A DNA stretch of 64,000 bases, from contig NZ_DF967966.1 in assembly GCF_001050195.2 (NCBI RefSeq), positions 20,118 to 84,117 on the forward strand, read 5' to 3'. Numbering within the stretch: the first letter of the stretch is position 1; each line of letters begins with the position of its first letter. Source of the stretch: Anaerolinea thermolimosa (GTDB taxonomy: Bacteria > Chloroflexota > Anaerolineae > Anaerolineales > Anaerolineaceae). A model generated the notes under the pieces. The model was not told the DNA's origin. It worked only from the letters and a program-made list of their open reading frames with translations, and ran no database searches. A program made the position numbers and the translations under genes. Shown here one piece after another: positions 42,447 to 50,961 of the stretch.

Positions 42447-43886
42447 TTATCGCTTTACCCAGCGCAGGCTGACCACGCTGAGGGCAAAGAGGACAGCGTA
42501 GGCGGCGAAAAGGGCAAAATACCCCACGCCGGGAGCATAGCCATTGAGCAGGTCGGCTACCGGACCGCCAATGCCCGATCCGACCATGCCGGCCCCCGCT
42601 CCGGCCAGATTGGAAACCCCCAGATAGCGTCCGGCTTCTTCCTGAGGTACCAGGTTGGTGCCCAGGGCCCAGTTTGAGGCGGTAAATGACCCCACGGCCA
42701 GCCCCAGCACCACGCCAGCGGTGTAGAGCAACCAGGTTTCGGGGCGCCAGATGATGACCAGGATCAGGATGGTGCCGATGACCGCAGTGACTCCACTCCA
42801 GGCAGTCATTCGCCGGTGGCCGAAACGGTCACCCAGCCAGCCGCCGGGGAGGGCGGTGATCATGGTGGCCACACCCACCGCCGCCACTAGCTGGCCGGTC
42901 ATGCGTGCGGCTTCCTCACGTGAGATATGGAAGGTATACATCAGGAAGAAAGGCGCAAAGGCCTGAATGGAGGTAATGGCGCTGAAAAAGAAGAGGCGGT
43001 TGACCACCCACCAGACGAACGGGCGATTCTGAAGCACGGTCTTCCAGCTGAGGGTCGCCGCTGTGCCTGCCCAGACGCCTGCCCCCACCGCCACAATCAT
43101 CGCCACTGCCCCACCCAGGCCAATGCCCACTGCTCTTGCCAGAGGACTCCCCCCCAGGGGTGAAACCATCAGCCAGGCGATTCCGCCAAGGATGCCGCCA
43201 GCCACCAGTCCGGCGGCCGCTCCGGCGGCGATGCCCGCGAGCATTCCCAGCACGCGCAGGAGCGTGGGGGCAAGGGGCAGGTCGGGTTTCTGGCGCAGGG
43301 GTTCCTCTTTAACCAGCAGGACGGTGATCAACATAATGATCAGCAGAGACAGTCCGGTGACGAGCACAGCCAGCCTGAAGCGCCCTGCCCCAACCAGGTT
43401 GGCAATGGTCAGGGCTACCAGGATGAGCGGGAGAAGCTCCATCACCCCTTTGATGCCCGAAGCCACCCCGCGCTGTTTTTCGGGAATCAGGTCTGGAATT
43501 AACCCCTGCACGGCGCCGTGCGAAATGTTTGCGCTGAACTGGATCAGGAGGGTGGCTACCAGCAGGGCCCAGAAGTCCCAGGCGTAGGCGATCATGGCCA
43601 GGAAGAGCAGGTCGAGCAGCACACCCACGAAGATAAAAGGCCGCCGCCTGCCAAAGCGAGAGGTGGAACGGTCGCTGAGCAGGCCCATGGCCGGTTGCAC
43701 CAGCATGGCGATAATCAGCCCGGCGGTGCGGATAACCCCCAGCGACGTGTTTCGCACATCTTCTGAGACGAAGGCCGCCAGCAGGTAGGGGGTGAAGATG
43801 GTTCCCACCGCATTGTTGCGGATGTTCAACCCCAACCAGAAAAGATTGACCAGAAGAAGATCGTACCAGTGCGCACGTTTTTCCAT
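42447..43886 (-). CDS. SLC45-like MFS transporter (second)
   Basis: A 479-residue membrane transporter with 12 or more hydrophobic segments. The loop signature GLLSDRSTSRFGRRRPF follows TM2, and GLIPDLIPEKQRGVASGI follows TM4, as in SLC45/GPH sugar transporters; a second loop GDRFGHRR lies between TM8 and TM9. The central part has an unusual glycine/alanine-rich pair of helices (about 215-275) not seen in the first paralogue at 1071. Substrate unknown. The ATG at 43886 is leaderless by appearance. Divergent from serine dehydratase. Confidence 0.85.
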   Translation of the reverse strand: MEKRAHWYDLLLVNLFWLGLNIRNNAVGTIFTPYLLAAFVSEDVRNTSLGVIRTAGLIIAMLVQPAMGLLSDRSTSRFGRRRPFIFVGVLLDLLFLAMIAYAWDFWALLVATLLIQFSANISHGAVQGLIPDLIPEKQRGVASGIKGVMELLPLILVALTIANLVGAGRFRLAVLVTGLSLLIIMLITVLLVKEEPLRQKPDLPLAPTLLRVLGMLAGIAAGAAAGLVAGGILGGIAWLMVSPLGGSPLARAVGIGLGGAVAMIVAVGAGVWAGTAATLSWKTVLQNRPFVWWVVNRLFFFSAITSIQAFAPFFLMYTFHISREEAARMTGQLVAAVGVATMITALPGGWLGDRFGHRRMTAWSGVTAVIGTILILVIIWRPETWLLYTAGVVLGLAVGSFTASNWALGTNLVPQEEAGRYLGVSNLAGAGAGMVGSGIGGPVADLLNGYAPGVGYFALFAAYAVLFALSVVSLRWVKR

Positions 43887-43893
43887 GAGGAAG

Positions 43894-43899
43894 AGTATA
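43894..43899 (-). promoter_or_regulatory. -10 box of leaderless MFS gene
   Basis: On the minus strand TATACT ends 7 bases before the ATG at 43886, with no Shine-Dalgarno sequence. Confidence 0.5.
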
Positions 43900-43993
43900 G
43901 CAAAAGATGAGAAAAGGGATGCCCCGGAAAGGGCAGTTTTTTGAGCCAGAGATGGAGCTCACCCCTTCCCTCCCCGCGAAGGTCAGAACCGTT

Positions 43994-43999
43994 TACAAT
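43994..43999 (+). promoter_or_regulatory. -10 box of leaderless serine dehydratase gene
   Basis: TACAAT ends 6 bases before the ATG at 44006; it supports that start over longer in-frame options from 43907. Confidence 0.5.
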
Positions 44000-44005
44000 G
44001 GAAGC

Positions 44006-45238
44006 ATGGAATCGATTCGTGAACTCTACCGCATCGGGCATGGGCCTTCCAGCAGTCACACCATGGCGCCGCGGTTTGCAGCGGAACAGTTTGGTGCGCG
44101 AAACCCTCAGGCACATGCGTTCCGTGTCACCCTTTATGGCAGTCTGGCCGCCACCGGGCGCGGCCACCTGACCGACGTAGCCATTCAGGAGGCGCTCTCT
44201 CCCCGCCGGGTGGAAATCGTCTGGTTGCCCGATCAGGAGTTGCCGCTTCATCCCAACGGTATGGAATTTACCGCGCTTTCGAAAGAGGGGGAAACCATAG
44301 ATTTCTGGCGTGTTTATTCCACGGGTGGAGGGGCGCTTCGCGCAGAAGACGAACCCTCAGAGCGTCCGTCCCCTTACCCTTTCCAGACCATGGGTGAGAT
44401 CCTCAAATATTGCACGGCCAACGGTTTGACCTTCTGGGAGTATGTTGAGCAATGTGAGGGGAGGGAAATCTGGGATTTTCTGGCCGAAGTTAACCGGGTG
44501 ATGCATCTGGCGATCGAGCGTGGACTGCAGGAAGAAGGGGTGTTGCCGGGAGGGCTGGGGGTTTCACGCCGAGCCTGGGCTTTTTACCGAAAGATCGACC
44601 TGAGCGGTGGAAAGATGGTGCGGGAGGGCTTTCTGCCTGCCTATGCCCTGGCGGTGGCCGAAGAGAATGCCACCGGCGGATTGATTGTCGCCGCTCCCAC
44701 CTGTGGTTCCAGCGGTGTGTTGCCGGCGGTGATCCGGCATATTGAGGATACGCTCTCGACCACCGAGCGCCACATACTGCGGGCACTGGCCACCGCCGGG
44801 CTCATCGGCAACCTCATTAAACATAATGCTTCTATTTCGGGGGCCGAGGTGGGCTGCCAGGGTGAAATCGGCGCGGCCTGTGCCATGGCTGCAGGCGCCG
44901 CGGCCCAGCTGATGGGCGCAACCATCCGTCAGATTGAGTATGCCGCAGAGATGGGGCTGGAACATCACCTCGGCCTGACCTGCGACCCCGTGAACGGCCT
45001 GGTGCAGATTCCCTGCATTGAGCGCAACGTTTTTGCCGCCACACGCGCCCTGGATTGCGCTACCTTCGCTCACTACTCCGATGGCAGTCATCGGGTTTCT
45101 TTCGATGAGGTGGTCAAAGTGATGAAGCAAACCGGCAGTGACCTGCCCCGTCTCTACCGTGAGACCGCCGGTGGCGGGCTGGCCATCACCTATCGCTTTC
45201 CGCCGAAGACTGGAATCCCGCGCTCCCCGGCGCGTTAA
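44006..45238 (+). CDS. sdaA: L-serine ammonia-lyase, iron-sulfur type
   Basis: A 410-residue enzyme that converts L-serine to pyruvate and ammonia with an oxygen-sensitive 4Fe-4S cluster. The beta-like domain comes first (ELYRIGHGPSSSHTMAP), then the alpha catalytic domain with APTCGSSGVLPAV, GCQGEIGAACAMAAG and LTCDPVNGLVQIPCIERN, which supply the cluster cysteines. The single-chain fusion is as in E. coli SdaA, but the regulatory part is shorter. The start at MESIREL (44006) matches the family. It stands alone and is convergent with the NBR1-Ig lipoprotein gene, with 3 bases between stops. Confidence 0.92.
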   Translation: MESIRELYRIGHGPSSSHTMAPRFAAEQFGARNPQAHAFRVTLYGSLAATGRGHLTDVAIQEALSPRRVEIVWLPDQELPLHPNGMEFTALSKEGETIDFWRVYSTGGGALRAEDEPSERPSPYPFQTMGEILKYCTANGLTFWEYVEQCEGREIWDFLAEVNRVMHLAIERGLQEEGVLPGGLGVSRRAWAFYRKIDLSGGKMVREGFLPAYALAVAEENATGGLIVAAPTCGSSGVLPAVIRHIEDTLSTTERHILRALATAGLIGNLIKHNASISGAEVGCQGEIGAACAMAAGAAAQLMGATIRQIEYAAEMGLEHHLGLTCDPVNGLVQIPCIERNVFAATRALDCATFAHYSDGSHRVSFDEVVKVMKQTGSDLPRLYRETAGGGLAITYRFPPKTGIPRSPAR

Positions 45239-45241
45239 TCC

Positions 45242-45907
45242 TCACGGGCTTGCCCAGACCTCAATGTACACCGGGCAGAAAGAGAAGGCAGTCTCTACTT
45301 CTACCAGTTTCCAGTCGGTTCGGTAAGGGCCGGTGATTTCAGGGATCTTCAGGACGACCACCACTTCGACTGTTTCTCCCGGTTTGACGGTCTGGGGCAG
45401 GTCAATGACCCCTTTTTCGGCGATTTTTGCTCCCCCCACCTGGTAAAAGTCAATCGCTTTGGCATCCCAGGTGGCCGTGCCGATGTTCTTGAGCGTCCAG
45501 CGCACGGTTACCTTGCTCTCAGGTTTGACGGTAGCCCCATCCCGGGGTGATTGTTCTACCAGCAGGCACGTATAAGGAGAGGGCGTGCCTGTGGGGGTCG
45601 CTGAGGGTGGCGGAGTGGGGGTTCTGGAAGGGATGCGCGTGATGGTTGGGGTGAAGGTGGGGGTGGGTGTGCGTGTGTGGGTAGGGGGCAGGGTGAAGGT
45701 AGGGCTGGGGGTGACCTGCTGGTTCAATTTGGCGCGTGCAGTGAGCAGAGCGGCCTGTTCAGAAGCGGCCACCGTTTGCCGGGCCGCGGCCTCCAGCGTG
45801 GCTGCTTTGCTGTCAAACGTGGGCGTAGTATTGCCCCTGCAAGAAGCCAGCCCCAGCACCAGAATGACCATCCCGGAAGTGATCAGCCAGTTCCATTTCC
45901 ACTGCAT
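45242..45907 (-). CDS. Lipoprotein with NBR1-type Ig-like domain
   Basis: A 221-residue secreted lipoprotein. The signal peptide ends in LASC (about 20-23), a helical stretch and a long Thr/Pro linker (PTHTRTPTPTFTPT and more, about 68-105) follow, and the C-terminal 110 residues form an Ig-like domain of the type next to BRCA1 (RWTLKNIGTATWDAKAIDF, then VKPGETVEVVVVLKIP). This domain is frequent in extracellular Chloroflexota proteins and probably mediates binding. The ATG at 45907 has GGGGAGG upstream. Confidence 0.85.
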   Translation of the reverse strand: MQWKWNWLITSGMVILVLGLASCRGNTTPTFDSKAATLEAAARQTVAASEQAALLTARAKLNQQVTPSPTFTLPPTHTRTPTPTFTPTITRIPSRTPTPPPSATPTGTPSPYTCLLVEQSPRDGATVKPESKVTVRWTLKNIGTATWDAKAIDFYQVGGAKIAEKGVIDLPQTVKPGETVEVVVVLKIPEITGPYRTDWKLVEVETAFSFCPVYIEVWASP

Positions 45908-45969
45908 GGGTTGCCTCCCCACTGTTTCTCTACTGAATTTGGGCCTTTTTGCTTAAGATCGGGCAGGGA

Positions 45970-46560
45970 TCAGGTTATGTAAACACGCACTTCATCGCCA
46001 TCGGGTTCGTTGACCTCGACGGCAATGGGATCGTGGTTTTTATCCATCTCTTTCAGGAGGGGATCGATGTTTTCGAGCACGGCCTGCTGTTCGCTCAGCC
46101 CCGGAATGCGATGCCCGAAAAGCTGGAAAGCCCAGCGCGTGAGGCGGAGAGGAAGGGGGAAGCTAAGACTCACCCGGTGCCCGCTGTGCTCCCGAATGCG
46201 CAGATGCACCCAGTGGGCTCTCTGGCTCCACCAGGCCACCAGCATGGCGGCCAGCCCGAACAACAGAGGAAAGAAACCGCAAACAAACCAGAACTTCCAC
46301 TGATAGAGATCTCCCAGAGCAATCAACGCCGCCCCTATGGCAAAGACTCCCATTCCTGCCCACAGCGGGATCATCCACCAGCGTTTCCAGAAAGCCAGAC
46401 GCTCTTCGAGATCGTCCTCGATAGCCTGCCCGGCAGGCGGAGGTGGCTCATCGGGTGGAGGCGGGGTAGCCTTGCTTCCACCAAGGAGGGCCGCCCCTTC
46501 CTGGACGCTCAGTTCACCCTGTTCGACCTTTCGTAAAATATCGCGCAAATCCTCACTCAT
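45970..46560 (-). CDS. SHOCT-like domain membrane protein
   Basis: A 196-residue protein. The N-terminal LRDILRKVEQGELSVQEGAALL resembles the short SHOCT-type helical motif seen on many membrane and regulatory proteins. A proline-rich stretch follows, then two membrane helices (about 75-95 and 102-122) and a basic C-terminal part of about 70 residues. Function unknown. The ATG at 46560 has GGAGGAGG upstream, and TACAAT at 46587-46582 could be its -10 box. It may be cotranscribed with the lipoprotein gene after it (62-base gap). Confidence 0.65.
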   Translation of the reverse strand: MSEDLRDILRKVEQGELSVQEGAALLGGSKATPPPPDEPPPPAGQAIEDDLEERLAFWKRWWMIPLWAGMGVFAIGAALIALGDLYQWKFWFVCGFFPLLFGLAAMLVAWWSQRAHWVHLRIREHSGHRVSLSFPLPLRLTRWAFQLFGHRIPGLSEQQAVLENIDPLLKEMDKNHDPIAVEVNEPDGDEVRVYIT

Positions 46561-46605
46561 GCCAATCCTCCTCCTGCTCTCATTGTACATCAAGTTAATA
46601 CGACA

Positions 46606-46640
46606 GCCTCCGCTGAGGGCGGTGAAAACTCAGCGGAGGC
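46606..46640. repeat. 12-bp perfect inverted repeat
   Basis: GCCTCCGCTGAG (46606-46617) and CTCAGCGGAGGC (46629-46640) are perfect complements around an 11-base loop. No good T-run follows in either direction on its own (plus side: TTTCGCC), so it is a strong RNA hairpin or a binding site rather than a standard terminator. Confidence 0.65.
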
Positions 46641-46663
46641 TTTCGCCAAAGGAGGAGACAGCC

Positions 46664-46690
46664 ATGATCAAAACGGAGGTGTGTTCTTGA
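46664..46690 (+). CDS. Possible 8-residue peptide (MIKTEVCS)
   Basis: ATG at 46664 is preceded by AAAGGAGGA with 7 bases spacing, one of the strongest ribosome sites in the window, yet the frame closes after eight codons. It follows a strong hairpin. It may be a leader peptide, a very small protein or the front of a lost gene. No promoter is clear. Confidence 0.3.
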   Translation: MIKTEVCS

Positions 46691-46840
46691 TCGTCTCCGA
46701 TGCCAATCATACCGCGTTTCAATCTTCCGGGTAGATGGATTTTGTCATTCTTCAGGCGTGATCTTACTCACGGAACAACCTGGCATTCCTCTTGCAACGC
46801 AATGGATCATCAATCGGTCATTTTGAAACGGCAGATGCGC

Positions 46841-46869
46841 TTGACGCAATCGAACGCTTATGCTACTAT
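46841..46869 (+). promoter_or_regulatory. Sigma70-type promoter of LysM lipoprotein
   Basis: TTGACG (46841-46846) and TACTAT (46864-46869) are exactly 17 bases apart. The transcript would begin near 46876, giving a leader of about 107 bases with AAGGAG before the ATG at 46983. Confidence 0.7.
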
Positions 46870-46982
46870 CGAATCGCAATCTTAATAGATATACGTTTGG
46901 TCCTTTTCTTAAGGATGCGAGCCGCGTTTGTCCGCTCCTCTTTGCGGCAGGCGCCTGCCATTCACAGAAGGAGAATACGAAG

Positions 46983-47624
46983 ATGAAAAAGGGAATGCAA
47001 TTTGTTGTTCTGGCGGGCCTCTTCCTTGCGCTGATGTTGACTTCGGCGTGCACCCTGCGCGCTTCCAAAGCGCCTGCCCTTACCCCCTCGCCGACCAGCG
47101 AGTTGCTCTTTCTAACCTCCACGCCGGTAGCCGACGCCCTTGCCACGCAAACTGCCGCGGCCAAACCGGCGGTGGCTACTGCCACCCCTGAACCCCTCCC
47201 GCAGCCAACAGAAGCGCAGGCAGGCGGTGGGCAGGAACAGGGCGCGGCTCAGCCAGCGGCCAATCCCATTCCCACACTGACGCGTCCCACCACCTATACC
47301 CTTCAAAAAGGCGAGTGGCCCATTTGCATTGCCCGCCGTTATGATCTCAATCTGAGCAGTTTCTTCGCGCTGAATGGCCTGAATATGAATTCGCGCCCAC
47401 AGGTGGGAGCGGTGTTGAAGATCCCCGCGACCGGCAACTGGGACACCAGTGCACACGGCGCCCGTGCCCTGCGCGCCCACACCGATTACACCGTCAAATC
47501 GGGGGATACTATCTATACCATCGCCTGCTATTACGGAGACGTCTCTCCGGAGGGAATTCTGGCGGCGAATGGTCTCAGCAGCCCGGCGGATATCAAAGTG
47601 GGGATGAAACTGAAGATCCCATAA
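46983..47624 (+). CDS. Lipoprotein with two LysM domains
   Basis: A 213-residue secreted lipoprotein. The signal peptide ends at LTSAC (about 19-23), followed by a Thr/Pro/Ala linker to about residue 100 and two LysM domains, about 105-150 (YTLQKGEWPICIARRY) and 167-213 (YTVKSGDTIYTIACYY). It should bind peptidoglycan or other N-acetylglucosamine polymers at the cell surface. No enzymatic domain is present. AAGGAG lies 9 bases before the ATG, and a strong terminator follows. Confidence 0.88.
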   Translation: MKKGMQFVVLAGLFLALMLTSACTLRASKAPALTPSPTSELLFLTSTPVADALATQTAAAKPAVATATPEPLPQPTEAQAGGGQEQGAAQPAANPIPTLTRPTTYTLQKGEWPICIARRYDLNLSSFFALNGLNMNSRPQVGAVLKIPATGNWDTSAHGARALRAHTDYTVKSGDTIYTIACYYGDVSPEGILAANGLSSPADIKVGMKLKIP

Positions 47625-47670
47625 TCCACATACGGGGCCGGTCAGGATTGAAGCCCTGAATCCAGAATCA

Positions 47671-47695
47671 GGCGGGGCCAGCCCCGCCTTTTTTC
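47671..47695 (+). terminator. Rho-independent terminator after LysM lipoprotein
   Basis: GGCGGGG-CCAG-CCCCGCC followed by six Ts, 46 bases after the stop codon. Confidence 0.9.
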
Positions 47696-47802
47696 TTTTC
47701 GGTTCGGCTTCCAGGAGCCTCCCTTTTTCGGGTTTCTTCCCTCGTCTGGCGTACCGTCTTCGGGCAGGGTAAAATAAAGCTCTGAGAGAGGAGATCCCCG
47801 CG

Positions 47803-48333
47803 ATGAAGCATCAGCTTTTGCAACGATCCGTCGTTTACAATGGAAGGGCCTTCAGTGTGGCCTTGCACCAGTTGCGCCTGCCCGATGGCCGTACCCGTTC
47901 GTATGATGTGGTGGAGCATAACCCCGCCGTTACCGTGGTCCCATTGACCGCTGAAGGCGAGGTGCTCTTTGTGCGGCAATTCCGGGTTGGGTCTGGCACC
48001 GAATTGCTTGAACTGCCCGCCGGTGTACTGCAGGATGGAGAAGATCCTGCCGAAGGGGCGGCGCGCGAAATCCGCGAAGAGACGGGCTTTGCCGCGGGCC
48101 AGCTTCATTCGCTGGGCGGGTTCTTTATGGCTCCCGGTTACTCTACCGAGTACATGCACCTGTTCCTCGCCACCCATCTTTCACCCGATCCCCTTCCGCA
48201 GGACGATGACGAATTTTTACAGCTGGTGCGCCTGCCAGCCGGTCAGGCCGTGGCGATGGCTCTGGGGGGAGAAATTCAGGATGGAAAGACCCTGGTGGCC
48301 CTCCTGCTGGCGCGCTCTTTCCTCCCTCTCTAA
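47803..48333 (+). CDS. Nudix hydrolase, ADP-ribose pyrophosphatase type
   Basis: A 176-residue enzyme that hydrolyses nucleoside diphosphates linked to another group, most likely ADP-ribose or ADP-sugars. The Nudix box GVLQDGEDPAEGAAREIREE is followed by TGF, with the REIREE metal-binding glutamates. The region before it, ELLELPAG, and the proline-rich MAPGYSTEYMHLFLA after it fit the ADPRase subgroup. AGGAGA lies upstream of the ATG. The GH36 gene starts 30 bases after its stop. Confidence 0.9.
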   Translation: MKHQLLQRSVVYNGRAFSVALHQLRLPDGRTRSYDVVEHNPAVTVVPLTAEGEVLFVRQFRVGSGTELLELPAGVLQDGEDPAEGAAREIREETGFAAGQLHSLGGFFMAPGYSTEYMHLFLATHLSPDPLPQDDDEFLQLVRLPAGQAVAMALGGEIQDGKTLVALLLARSFLPL

Positions 48334-48363
48334 AGCGTATCTTCTCTGAAAGGCATTCCAGTT

Positions 48364-50481
48364 ATGTTCCTTACCACCCGTTTCACCTTCGGAACCCATC
48401 TGCTAGAGGCGTACGTGCCCGGCGCGTTTATCTCGCTGGCGCATCTCAACCGTCAGGATCGCGTTTACACGTTCACCAGCCCGGTTTTCGAGGTCAACGG
48501 AGAAACGCGCGGAAACTTCCTCTTCCATCATGTCACCGGTCAGCGTACTCACAAAGGAGGCTGGGAAGACCTTCAGCTGGGCTTTACCTCTGTCGGTGAT
48601 CCTGATCTTTACCTGCGCATTACCTTCCGCAGTTACCATAATTCAGAGATCCTGCGGATGCGCTTCCGCCTGACGGCTTCTGCCCCCTGCCAGTTGACCA
48701 GGGTCAGCGGCCAGAATCACCTGACGTACTTCGGGTTGAAGCTGCCCCCGGGCCTGGTGGAGGGGCTTTCTGAGGTTGCTTTCAGTCAGTATGAGCCGGT
48801 GCTTCATTCGTACCTGCCCGGGGTAGAGTATTACCCGCTGGAAGATACGTTTACCGGGCAGGTCTTCCCCGGCCCGCTCCTCCTGCTGGATAGCCCGGAA
48901 TCCAGCTTTCTGGTGGCTTACGAACATGGGGCGGATTACCCCGATTCATTCCTTGCCTTCACTTTAACGGAGGACGAAAGCGGGGGGCGTCAGCTTCTCC
49001 TCAATGCCCGAAAAGGCAATTACTTCCACGGCCAGCCGGTTGGCCCCGACCAGGCCTTTGAGTCGGTCTGGTTTGAAGTCGGGTTAGTGGAAGGCCAGCT
49101 TGGAGACCTGCTCCAGCGGTATCGAAGCTTTTTGCACCACGAAGTCAGCATGAGCGTTGCCTCGCGCCAGCCCTTCCTTGCTTACAACACCTGGAATTTT
49201 CAGGAGCGCAACCACCTTTATCACGGCAAGCCGTACCTTGAGTCCATGCATCTGGAGCGTATTCTGAAAGAGATCGATGTGGCGCACCGGCTGGGCATCG
49301 AGACGTTCGTCATCGATACTGGCTGGTTTGATCGCCCCGGCGACTGGAACGTGAACCTCACGCGCTTCCCGGATGGGTTGAAAGAAGTAAAACGCCGGCT
49401 GGAGGACTGCGGAATGAAGCTTGGTCTGTGGTTCAACCCGCAGGCGGTGGGGGTGCGATCGAAGATTTTTTCGGAGCACTCTGAATATGAGATGACCTGG
49501 CAGGGGAATCCCCACGATCACTGGGTGGTCTGGGAAACCGAGGAGAGCACTGCTTTCTGCCTGGCTTCCGATTACGCCGATGCTTTTGCCAGTGTCATGC
49601 TGCGCTTCCGTGAGGAGCTGGGGGTGATGTATTTCAAGTGGGATGGCCTCGGGCAATTCGGGTGCGACTCGCCCCATCATCACCACGGGAATGAGAAGAA
49701 CTCCCCGGAGGAGCGGGCCGATAGTTATGCTTATCAGATGGGTCTGCATCTCATCCAGATCGCCGAAAAGGTCACCTCACGTTACCCCGATGTGGTGATA
49801 GATTTCGATGTGACCGAATGCGGGCGCTTTATGGGCCTGGGATTTCTCTCGGTGGGGCGGTATTTCCTGATTAACAATGGTGCGTATGCCAGAGATTTCG
49901 ATACGCCCGAATCGCTGGGTATAGATGCCTGGATGAACATGTTCTTTTACCCCGGTGCGGCGCGGGCGCGGGTGTGTCGGCGGAACGCATTGTATGATCT
50001 GCTGGCTCCGGCCAACCTGTTTATGGTGCACTTTTTACCCGATGGACCCCGGCTTTCGCTTGAGAACAATCTGGCTTCGCTGGTGCTGGGCGGGAATGCT
50101 CTGTGGGGCGACCTGCTTTCTCTCTCGGAAGAAGAAATCACATTCTGGGCGCAGGCGCTGGCCGATTACAAGCGGGTTCGGCAGGCCACGACGCGGGCCT
50201 ATCCCCTCACGCGCGGTTTTATCGGCGCCAGCCCGGAGATCCACGAAAAGATTGACCCAGAAGCGGGATGTGGCCTGGTGACCTTCTTCACCACCACTCC
50301 GGGCGAATTTACTTACCTTACCCGGAGCCTCAACCTTGAGAAACTGGGCGAGATCAAAGGCGCCGATGCCTGGGAGATGACCCATGACGGGCGCCTGAAG
50401 CTCACCGTGCACCTCGGCCGAGACGGTGCGCGGACGGTTTTCCTGCTCCCGAAAGAATCTACCGACAGACAAGGAGGGTAA
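48364..50481 (+). CDS. GH36-family glycosidase (alpha-galactosidase-like)
   Basis: A 705-residue enzyme with an N-terminal beta-sandwich (about 1-270) and a TIM barrel. The family features FVIDTGWFDRPGDW, GLWFNPQAV and YFKWDG are present; D427 in YFKWDG is the expected nucleophile. In classical alpha-galactosidases the acid/base region reads SGGGRxD; here it reads DFDVTECGRFMGLGF (480 on), so specificity may differ. No signal peptide, so it acts inside the cell on imported oligosaccharides. A small membrane-protein gene follows after only 3 bases. Confidence 0.85.
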   Translation: MFLTTRFTFGTHLLEAYVPGAFISLAHLNRQDRVYTFTSPVFEVNGETRGNFLFHHVTGQRTHKGGWEDLQLGFTSVGDPDLYLRITFRSYHNSEILRMRFRLTASAPCQLTRVSGQNHLTYFGLKLPPGLVEGLSEVAFSQYEPVLHSYLPGVEYYPLEDTFTGQVFPGPLLLLDSPESSFLVAYEHGADYPDSFLAFTLTEDESGGRQLLLNARKGNYFHGQPVGPDQAFESVWFEVGLVEGQLGDLLQRYRSFLHHEVSMSVASRQPFLAYNTWNFQERNHLYHGKPYLESMHLERILKEIDVAHRLGIETFVIDTGWFDRPGDWNVNLTRFPDGLKEVKRRLEDCGMKLGLWFNPQAVGVRSKIFSEHSEYEMTWQGNPHDHWVVWETEESTAFCLASDYADAFASVMLRFREELGVMYFKWDGLGQFGCDSPHHHHGNEKNSPEERADSYAYQMGLHLIQIAEKVTSRYPDVVIDFDVTECGRFMGLGFLSVGRYFLINNGAYARDFDTPESLGIDAWMNMFFYPGAARARVCRRNALYDLLAPANLFMVHFLPDGPRLSLENNLASLVLGGNALWGDLLSLSEEEITFWAQALADYKRVRQATTRAYPLTRGFIGASPEIHEKIDPEAGCGLVTFFTTTPGEFTYLTRSLNLEKLGEIKGADAWEMTHDGRLKLTVHLGRDGARTVFLLPKESTDRQGG

Positions 50482-50484
50482 TCG

Positions 50485-50949
50485 ATGGGATATTCTTTTT
50501 TGCTTCCTCTGCACAACCTGCTGCGCTGGTTGCTGCTGGCGGCGGCCCTGTTTGCCGTGATCCGCGCCGCGATGGGCTGGTTCGGAAAGAAGAGCTGGGC
50601 CCCCCTGGATGATCGGGCGGGGTTCTGGTTCACGATGGTGATGGATTTGCAGGTGCTGGTAGGGCTGATTCTGTATCTTTTCTTCAGCCCACTGACGCTG
50701 AGCGCCTTCCAGAACTTTTCGGGGGCCATGCAAAACCTGACGATGCGCTTTTTTGCTGTTGAGCACATCGGGATGATGATTGTGGCGCTGGTGCTGGCGC
50801 ACATCGGGCGCGCCAGGGTGCGAAAAGCCAGCGATGCTTCCCTTCGCCATCGCCGCGCCCTGGTGTGGTATGGGCTGGCGTTGCTGGTAGTGCTTCTGGC
50901 CATCCCCTGGCCATTCAGCGGGGTTCCCCGCCCCTGGATTCGTTTTTAG
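50485..50949 (+). CDS. Four-helix membrane protein, cytochrome b-like
   Basis: A 154-residue membrane protein with four helices (about 7-30, 50-70, 88-108, 125-145). It contains conserved-looking histidines H10 in PLHNLLRWLLL, H93 in AVEHIGMM and H102 in LAHIGRARVRK; relatives in Bacteroidota are sometimes annotated as cytochrome b-like, but heme binding is not proven. AAGGAGG overlaps the stop of the GH36 gene, so the two are coupled. It is followed by a hairpin terminator. Confidence 0.6.
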   Translation: MGYSFLLPLHNLLRWLLLAAALFAVIRAAMGWFGKKSWAPLDDRAGFWFTMVMDLQVLVGLILYLFFSPLTLSAFQNFSGAMQNLTMRFFAVEHIGMMIVALVLAHIGRARVRKASDASLRHRRALVWYGLALLVVLLAIPWPFSGVPRPWIRF

Positions 50950-50961
50950 CAGGGTGTTTTT

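Larger units (their letters stand above)
46561..46982. other. Intergenic region with hairpin, tiny ORF and promoter
   Basis: No ordinary gene in these 422 bases. From left to right: the divergent promoter of the SHOCT-like gene, a 12-bp perfect inverted repeat, an 8-codon frame with a strong ribosome site, about 150 bases without recognisable features, and the promoter and leader of the LysM lipoprotein gene. Confidence 0.6.
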
